From NCBI GenBank assembly GCA_938005345.1, contig CALLNG010000067.1, forward strand, positions 1-10,142: a DNA stretch of 10,142 nt, given 5' to 3'. The translations under genes were made by a program, and so were the position numbers. Source of the stretch: an uncultured Clostridia bacterium. Lineage in GTDB: Bacteria > Bacillota > Clostridia > RUG12999. Position 1 is the stretch's first letter. Each line of letters begins with the position of its first letter. Below are positions 6,413 through 10,142 of this stretch, piece by piece. The notes below the pieces were generated by a model, which made no database searches, was not told the origin of the DNA, and saw only the letters and a program-made list of their open reading frames with translations.

Positions 6413-7030
6413 AATGAGTAGAAGTATCATACCCATTTCCGGACTGGCTTCTTTCCCTTGCCAGGCGGCACATTCGGAATTTGTACAATCCCCTTATTTT
6501 GGTTTTACTTCACAATGATGTCAACTATAATGGGACATACGCCATACCGGCGCAAAATGAGACTAAACATCGCATTCTTTTTTATCTTTCTTTGTGTTAA
6601 CAAGGTTATGTTGTCTCTCCTTAGAATCGGTATTAGACTCTTCTTTGTGCAGTTATGCGTTTCCTTTTATAGAATTGTGTTCCCTAAATAAGGGTATTGT
6701 TACATAAATTTAGATGATGCAGCATGCATAGGGCAGACCATCTGATAATATCATTATTCTGTTATTATGATAGCATTTTGATATTATTTTGATTTGGGTA
6801 TGATATTTCCGCTTTTTATGGAAAGTATCTCCATGATACGCTGTTATGATGTGTATTACAAGAAAACCTTGCCATGTTCACAAATCTTGTGATTCACGCT
6901 TGCAAGATCGTTTATTTTTATAACTGATAGCGTATAGAAAGAAATGATTTTTCTATCTATAGCGTATCATAGCGTCGTTTTTACAGCTCTCCCTTCTAGC
7001 TGTTGGATAAATGCAATAACTTTCAGTGTA
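6413..7030. other. AT-rich gene-free stretch with dyads
   Basis: About 620 bp between the rightward promoter at 6384 and the spacer promoter of the first XRE gene contain no credible gene. Short open frames lack ribosome sites and have Phe/Leu-rich junk composition. Several dyads are visible. TCACAA-ATC-TTGTGA is at 6878-6892. ATGATACGCT (6833-6842) is inverted at 6961-6970. ATAGAAA/TTTCTAT is a 7-bp stem near 6932-6954. ACAGCT/AGCTGT is at 6983-7003. Repeats of TAGCGTAT lie at 6928 and 6959. It may hold a non-coding RNA or operators, or be debris from the array. Confidence 0.4.
6496..6524 (-). promoter_or_regulatory. Possible promoter of the broken membrane-protein gene
   Basis: On the minus strand there is a consensus TTGACA (6524-6519), a 17-bp spacer and a weak -10 CAAAAT (6501-6496). 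It would give a leader of about 230 nt to the TTG at 6258. The -35 is perfect; the -10 matches only four of six positions. Confidence 0.35.
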
Positions 7031-7035
7031 GTTAT

Positions 7036-7064
7036 AGTATACCACTGCTATTAGTAAGTGTCAA
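7036..7064 (-). promoter_or_regulatory. Leftward promoter A in front of first XRE gene
   Basis: On the minus strand: TTGACA (7064-7059), exactly 17 bp, TATACT (7041-7036), with a TGG extended -10. It points away from the XRE gene, whose ribosome site begins only 10 bp to the right. A conserved TTTC-N8-TATAGTATA context is shared with the spacers at 8205 and 9211. Confidence 0.75.
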
Positions 7065-7088
7065 GACTTTTTTAAGGAGATGTTGAAA

Positions 7089-7532
7089 ATGGACAAATTT
7101 TCTTTCCATCTTGTGCAATTAAGAAGGGAAAGTGGTCTGTCACAAGGGAAAGTCGCCGCAATGTTGGGGATTCGCGAGGCATCCTATCAAAAATATGAAT
7201 ACGGCAGCGCAAAACCTAGAGTCGTTATTTTGACAAAATTAGGCGAACTGTTTCAAGTTTCGCTGGATTATTTGTGCGGCATAACACAAGAAAAAGTCTC
7301 CGTTTCGCGTTCGTTTCCGGCAGATATCCCTTTGTCGCTGTCCAAAAACATCCGGGCAGACAGAGAAAAACTGGACTTGACCCAGCAGGATATTGCGGCC
7401 TCTGTCGGCGTAAGTGCCTCTGCATATCAGCAATATGAACTCCATTTGAAAATGCCTTCCTACCACACATTGATCAAACTGGCGGAAATCCTTCACCTCG
7501 CACTAGACGAAGCTCTCGGCAGATGGGATTAA
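7089..7532 (+). CDS. Double-HTH XRE-family regulator, type I
   Basis: A 147-aa protein. The ATG at 7089 is chosen because AAGGAG (7074-7079) lies 9 nt upstream; the ATG at 7080 touches that site. Residues 5-64 form one XRE/Cro-type helix-turn-helix (LRRESGLSQGKVAAMLGIRE, then SYQKYEYG and LGELFQVSLDYLCG). Residues about 81-144 form a second one (REKLDLTQQDIAASVGVSAS, YQQYEL, LAEILHLALDEALG). No sensor, peptidase or catalytic domain is present. Proteins of this family bind operators as dimers; here one chain could span two half-sites. The second domain resembles that of the protein at 8261, defining a type I subgroup. It is immediately followed by a truncated type II copy. Confidence 0.85.
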   Translation: MDKFSFHLVQLRRESGLSQGKVAAMLGIREASYQKYEYGSAKPRVVILTKLGELFQVSLDYLCGITQEKVSVSRSFPADIPLSLSKNIRADREKLDLTQQDIAASVGVSASAYQQYELHLKMPSYHTLIKLAEILHLALDEALGRWD

Positions 7533-7828
7533 AGATATGCTTTCTATCTGGTTTCAATCTATATAATGCCTTTCCGTGTAGTTCTATCGTGACAATACCC
7601 CGCCCATTTTGTCCGCTTCAACCAGAGCGGCTGCCAACAAATTTGATTACACTTCGGCAAAACGGTACCTTATCTCAAACGAAAATCGCGGAGTATCTTG
7701 GTATATCAAAATCCTGTTATAAACGTTATGAAATGGGGAAAAGCATTCCTCCATTAAACCGACTGGTAGAACTGGCAAACTTGTTTGGTGTTACGGTAGA
7801 TGAACTTGTTGAACGCGATAAACAGTGA
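7523..7828 (+). pseudogene. Truncated type II XRE copy (second HTH only)
   Basis: The frame can be read from an ATG at 7523, inside the end of the preceding gene, but no ribosome site precedes it and the first 20 residues resemble nothing in the array. From about 7585 the sequence matches the linker and second HTH of the intact type II proteins: LPTNLITLRQNGTLSQTKIA, YKRYEMGKSIPPLNRL and LFGVTVDELVERDK. The first HTH is missing. In the parallel unit to the right, a full type II gene follows the type I gene directly, so this looks like the remains of the same gene after a deletion. Expression as a single-domain protein cannot be excluded. The stop lies inside a 10-bp tandem duplication. Confidence 0.65.
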
Positions 7829-7836
7829 TAAACAGT
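7817..7836. repeat. 10-bp tandem duplication at stop codon
   Basis: GATAAACAGT occurs twice in direct tandem (7817-7826 and 7827-7836), and the TGA stop spans the junction. This is a typical slippage or repair scar. Confidence 0.7.
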
Positions 7837-8160
7837 AAAAAAACGCGTATGTCCGCCGGGGCGGCGTGCCGCCCATGGCGAACTGGCTTCCCTCTACGAC
7901 AAAAGAAGCCTATTTTCAAAACGCACACCAACATTTTTGAACCAGCAGCAATTTTTTTGTTCATTCCATACAAGACAGCCTTCCCCGTCTTTTCTTGCGC
8001 TGTTAGCGGCAGCACAAGAAACTTGAAACGATTCCTTTTGCATTATTGGCGTGTTCCACCGGGCGTTTTTTACAGCCCGCGCAACACTATTTTTTGCATG
8101 GCCTGAAAACCTTTCCCCTGCGGAAAAGGCACGTTCACTGCTTTTTTATTTGGTTGCGGT
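7829..8160. other. Gene-free spacer with strong hairpins
   Basis: About 330 bp without a supported gene. Open frames on both strands (for example 7825-8106 plus, 7791-8015 minus) lack ribosome sites and family resemblance. It contains a perfect GGGCGGC/GCCGCCC hairpin (7859-7874) and a 12-bp stem with one mismatch (7991-8021, loop TTAGCGG). It also holds a GGGC/GCCC stem near 8060-8080 and a CCTTT..AAAGG stem at 8110-8129. The GC-rich left part differs from the AT-rich array. A structured RNA read leftward is a possibility. Confidence 0.4.
8106..8129 (-). terminator. Weak leftward terminator-like hairpin
   Basis: On the minus strand, CCTTTTCC-GCAG-GGGAAAGG is followed by TTTTC. One pair is a G-U wobble and the T tract is short. 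It lies about 70-90 nt downstream of leftward promoter B and would end a short RNA there. Confidence 0.4.
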
Positions 8161-8161
8161 T

Positions 8162-8190
8162 TTGACTAACCATATTTAATGGGGTATTAT
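8162..8190 (+). promoter_or_regulatory. Rightward promoter of XRE unit 2
   Basis: TTGACT (8162-8167), 17 bp, TATTAT (8185-8190). It would start near 8197 and read into the two-gene XRE operon at 8261. The leftward promoter B starts at nearly the same base, so the two polymerases would face each other. Confidence 0.65.
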
Positions 8191-8204
8191 TTCGTCCCTA
8201 TTGT

Positions 8205-8233
8205 AGTATATCACTAAATGTTGTTAAAGTCAA
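8205..8233 (-). promoter_or_regulatory. Leftward promoter B in front of XRE unit 2
   Basis: On the minus strand: TTGACT (8233-8228), exactly 17 bp, TATACT (8210-8205), with a TGA extended -10. It has the same TATTATTTC-N8-TGTAGTATATCA neighbourhood as promoter C at 9211. Confidence 0.75.
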
Positions 8234-8260
8234 GAAAAAATACGAAAGAAGTGAATAAAA

Positions 8261-8710
8261 TTGAGTGCTTTTTCAGAGAGAATCCGTCAAGCGCGCGAAC
8301 AAAATGGTTTGTCACAGGCCCGCACAGCAATGTTACTCAACTTGAAAGCTAGTACATATCAAAGTTATGAACTGGGAATATGCTATCCGCCATTGCCTCT
8401 TTTGATTGACATTGCGACTTTGTTTCGCATGTCGGTTGACTATCTTTCGGGAAAAACGAATGATGAAACACCGTTGTATCCTCGCGGCCGCTATGATTTT
8501 AACCAATTTCCAGAAATCTTGCGCAATGCACGAATGAAAAAGGGAATGCTACAAAAAGAAGCCGCTGCTTCCATTCATGTCAGTGTGACTTCTTATGCCT
8601 GCTATGAATTGAATCTTAGAACCCCTTCATTTTTGCATTTTTTTGAGTTATCCAATTTATTTGATATTTCCTGCGATACTTTATTAGGATGGAAGGAAGG
8701 AGATAGTTGA
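8261..8710 (+). CDS. Double-HTH XRE-family regulator, type I
   Basis: A 149-aa protein starting at TTG (8261). An in-frame TGA at 8252-8254 rules out an earlier start, and the ribosome site (GAAAGAAG) is weak. The first HTH covers residues 4-63 (REQNGLSQARTAMLLNLKAS, YQSYELG, LFRMSVDYLSGK). The second covers about 82-143 (RMKKGMLQKEAAASIHVSVT, YACYELNLRTPS, LFDISCDTLLG). It shares the type I layout with the gene at 7089. Its TGA stop overlaps the ATG of the next gene by one base (TGATG), so the two are translationally coupled. It is inferred to be a DNA-binding repressor or decoy; no effector domain is present. The second HTH is more divergent and may serve dimerisation. Confidence 0.83.
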   Translation: MSAFSERIRQAREQNGLSQARTAMLLNLKASTYQSYELGICYPPLPLLIDIATLFRMSVDYLSGKTNDETPLYPRGRYDFNQFPEILRNARMKKGMLQKEAAASIHVSVTSYACYELNLRTPSFLHFFELSNLFDISCDTLLGWKEGDS

Positions 8711-9144
8711 TGGAAAATTTTTCTAAACGCTTAACAGAACTGCGAAAAGAAAAAAATCTCACACAGCAACAGGTTGCGGATTACTTTAAGTGGAATCTCA
8801 AAACATACAAAAATTATGAGCAAGGCAAAAATTTTCCAAAGATGCCAGCTTTCATCCTTTTAGCGGAATTTTTTAATGTATCATTAGACTATCTTGCTGG
8901 AAATTCGGACTTGCACACTCCTTATACAAATCCATGTTTGGAAACTTTGCCGAATCATCTTATTCAACTACGGAGAGATAGTGGTATGACAAAAACAAAC
9001 ATTGCACAACATCTTGATATTACTAAATCAGGTTACAAGCGATATGAATCCGGTAGAAGTATTCCCCCGCTAAATCGTCTCATTGCCCTGGCAGACCTCT
9101 TCGGCGTGTCCCTGGACGAGCTTGTGGGCTTTGATAAACGGTGA
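8710..9144 (+). CDS. Double-HTH XRE-family regulator, type II
   Basis: A 144-aa protein. The ATG at 8710 overlaps the previous stop, and AAGGAG sits 7 nt upstream. HTH 1 covers residues 4-63 (RKEKNLTQQQVADYFKWNLK, YKNYEQGKNFP, FFNVSLDYLAGN). HTH 2 covers about 77-140 (RRDSGMTKTNIAQHLDITKS, YKRYESGRSIPPLNRL, LFGVSLDELVGFDKR). The last 84 bp are distinctly richer in G+C than the rest of the gene and nearly identical to the end of the gene at 9303. It is co-transcribed with the type I gene, so the two products may form heterodimers. This is inference from coupling and shared folds. Confidence 0.85.
   Translation: MENFSKRLTELRKEKNLTQQQVADYFKWNLKTYKNYEQGKNFPKMPAFILLAEFFNVSLDYLAGNSDLHTPYTNPCLETLPNHLIQLRRDSGMTKTNIAQHLDITKSGYKRYESGRSIPPLNRLIALADLFGVSLDELVGFDKR
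9061..9110 (+). repeat. 50-bp identical patch, copy 1
   Basis: Fifty bases are identical to 9660-9709, and after a short divergent stretch another 17 bases (9121-9137) match 9720-9736. The rest of the two genes has diverged strongly at the DNA level. The patch encodes IPPLNRLIALADLFGVS. Confidence 0.9.
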
Positions 9145-9190
9145 ATTCTTTCTAGCTTATTATTTTAACCTGTTTCTATATAACTATGGT

Positions 9191-9239
9191 TATTATTTCA
9201 AAGCATTTATAGTATATCATACTTTTTTGAAGCTGTCAA
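9191..9239 (-). promoter_or_regulatory. Leftward promoter C with opposed -10, before fifth XRE copy
   Basis: On the minus strand: TTGACA (9239-9234), exactly 17 bp, TATACT (9216-9211), with a TGA extended -10. TATTAT at 9191-9196 sits at the same 20-bp offset as the rightward -10 in spacer B, but its -35 is poor. Transcripts from C would run antisense into the end of the gene at 8710. Confidence 0.72.
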
Positions 9240-9302
9240 TACATTTATAAACTTTATGTTATATTATATATAATTTATAGTTGAAAAAGGGGACTACATA
9301 AC

Positions 9303-9743
9303 ATGGCGACTTTTGCACAACGGCTGATTCAACTACGCAATGAAAAACAACTTTCACAAAGGGTATTTAGTAAACAAATAGGAATACCTTCTGAAACCTA
9401 TACAAACTATGAATCCGGCAATAATTATGCAAAATTAGATACACTTATACTATTAGCACAAGCACATCAGGTATCACTTGATTATCTTTCCGGACATTGT
9501 GAAACGCGTACGCCATTTTGTGGAACAAGAAAATCTAATTTTGTGCTCCATATACAAATCCGTACATTACGGAAACATAGAAAACTCACCATTAATCAAA
9601 CAGCACAGACGCTGGGAATATCAAATTCTGCTTACAAATCCTATGAAATGGGAAAAAACATTCCCCCGCTAAATCGTCTCATTGCCCTGGCAGACCTCTT
9701 CGGCGTGTCTTTGGATGAACTTGTGGGCTTTGATAATAAATAA
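9303..9743 (+). CDS. Double-HTH XRE-family regulator, type II
   Basis: A 146-aa protein with AAGGGGA about 10 nt before the ATG. HTH 1 covers residues 4-63 (RNEKQLSQRVFSKQIGIPSE, YTNYESGNNY, QVSLDYLSGH). HTH 2 covers about 80-143 (RKHRKLTINQTAQTLGISNS, YKSYEMGKNIPPLNRL, LFGVSLDELVGFDNK). The linker TPFCGTRKSN parallels those of the other type II members. Its 3' end shares the identical patch with the gene at 8710. It stands alone behind promoter module C and is followed by a broken XRE copy. A TATAAT at 9269-9274 could serve it, but no good -35 is visible. The role is inferred to be DNA binding; the target is unknown. Confidence 0.85.
   Translation: MATFAQRLIQLRNEKQLSQRVFSKQIGIPSETYTNYESGNNYAKLDTLILLAQAHQVSLDYLSGHCETRTPFCGTRKSNFVLHIQIRTLRKHRKLTINQTAQTLGISNSAYKSYEMGKNIPPLNRLIALADLFGVSLDELVGFDNK
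9660..9709 (+). repeat. 50-bp identical patch, copy 2
   Basis: Identical to 9061-9110 in the gene at 8710. It lies at the equivalent codons of the second HTH, consistent with gene conversion or with a recent duplication break. Confidence 0.9.
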
Positions 9744-9746
9744 TAG

Positions 9747-10097
9747 TTCATATCTTATTACAAAATCCCTAACACTGGACAACGAGAGAAACATAATCTA
9801 TCACAAATACGCCTTGCGGCGGCTGGATTAAATGAATCTCAATATCAACATTATGAATACGGAAAGATTTCTCCGCCCATTTGTGCCGCCGCAAAAATTA
9901 CTGACATTTTAGGCGTGTCATTAACCTATTTCTATGGAATGATAGACGTTCCACTTGAAACTTCAGCGCATTTTCCACAAGACATACAAGCGGCATTTGT
10001 GAAAACATTGAAACGGGAAAGAAAAAAGATGGGCAAACAAGGCGTATACCCCCGCGCGCGGGGGTATATACGATTTCTGCAAGGTTTTCTGGCATAA
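9747..10097 (+). pseudogene. Decayed XRE copy without start or second HTH
   Basis: From the TAG at 9744 to the TAA at 10095 one frame stays open, with no ATG, GTG or TTG before residue 57. It encodes most of a first HTH: QREKHNLSQIRLAAAGLNES, YQHYEYGKISPP and ITDILGVSLTYFYGM. The opening helix (FxxRLxxLR) is missing. After the linker, FVKTLKRERKKMGKQ looks like the beginning of a second HTH. It is cut off by a 24-bp palindrome, after which the frame ends with unrelated residues. The copy lies directly behind the intact gene ending at 9743 and has no ribosome site. It is a remnant of another array member. A short product from GTG 9915 is unlikely. Confidence 0.7.
10045..10068. repeat. 24-bp perfect GC-rich palindrome
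   Basis: Each 12-base half (TATACCCCCGCG) is followed by its exact complement. With a 2-base asymmetry the symmetry extends to CGTATA/TATACG. It sits in the decayed XRE copy exactly where the second HTH should begin. It could be a REP-like or mobile hairpin, a recombination scar or a protein site. Confidence 0.85.
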
Positions 10098-10124
10098 GTT
10101 TATGCAATGGGTTGCATAAACTTA
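10095..10124. repeat. 13-bp perfect inverted repeat with 4-nt loop
   Basis: TAAGTTTATGCAA (10095-10107) and its exact complement (10112-10124) flank TGGG. It overlaps the TAA of the decayed XRE copy. The stem is AT-rich and no T tract follows, so a terminator is less likely than a recombination or protein site. Confidence 0.8.
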
Positions 10125-10142
10125 ATCTAAACCCACAAATTT

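Noticed and set aside
6458..6691. 77-aa hydrophobic plus-strand open frame
   Set aside because: TTG start without ribosome site; Phe/Leu/Ile-rich, as expected from random AT-rich DNA.
7817..7836. CRISPR-like or satellite repeat
   Set aside because: Only two 10-bp units with no spacer; a simple tandem duplication.
7791..8106. Open frames on both strands in the spacer before XRE unit 2
   Set aside because: No ribosome sites or recognisable domains, and they cross strong hairpins; treated as gene-free.
9898..10107. Minus-strand 69-aa open frame opposite the decayed XRE copy
   Set aside because: The plus-strand frame clearly reads as XRE sequence; the minus frame has no ribosome site.

Overview
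The window looks like the chromosome of a Gram-positive, probably spore-forming gut-type Clostridium relative (Oscillospiraceae/Ruminococcaceae-like). This is inferred from AGGAGG-type ribosome sites, several TTG starts, TTGACA-17-TGnTATACT promoters, a GC-rich backbone (left 5.6 kb) and Firmicute-style XRE proteins. No rRNA, tRNA or CRISPR array was seen.

Left region, minus strand (1-3560): a phage-derived structural cluster read right to left. The order is a scaffold-like protein, an N4-gp56-family major capsid protein (TTG start), a 94-aa accessory protein, an intrinsic terminator, and a tail-fibre-like protein with decapeptide and beta-roll repeats that runs off the left edge. The cluster starts inside the window. 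Directly upstream is a divergent chromosomal gene rather than portal or terminase genes. The 499-bp divergent spacer (3561-4059) carries a sigma-H-like promoter flanked and overlapped by two consensus Spo0A boxes in inverted orientation, pointing toward the capsid operon. It also carries a strong sigma-A promoter pointing toward the PHP gene.

Middle region (4060-6258): two plus-strand metabolic-type genes, a PHP-domain metallohydrolase and a small cytidine-deaminase-like enzyme. They end at a perfect bidirectional terminator. On the other strand is a broken gene (TTG start, one membrane segment, Gln/Ala/Pro linker, C-terminal Cys/His motif) interrupted by an in-frame amber codon and a one-base frameshift.

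Right region (about 6400-10142): AT-rich, with the look of an accessory island. After an 830-bp gene-free stretch containing promoters and dyads lies a tandem array of plus-strand proteins, each made of two XRE-type helix-turn-helix domains and little else: four intact copies and two fragments. The copies fall into two subtypes. The array is best explained as a duplicated type I-type II operon (one copy with its type II gene truncated), plus a further type II gene and a decayed copy. Three intergenic spacers share a conserved element containing a near-consensus promoter that fires leftward, away from the XRE gene. In at least one spacer it faces a good rightward promoter head-on. A 50-bp identical patch shared by two neighbouring copies points to recent gene conversion. 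The array ends in a broken copy carrying a 24-bp perfect GC-rich palindrome and is followed by a 13-bp perfect inverted repeat.

The most novel element is this array of double-HTH regulators with opposed promoters and recombining cassettes, possibly a multi-copy genetic switch. The possible sporulation control of a capsid cluster comes second. Both rest on inference from sequence patterns and need transcript and comparative data.
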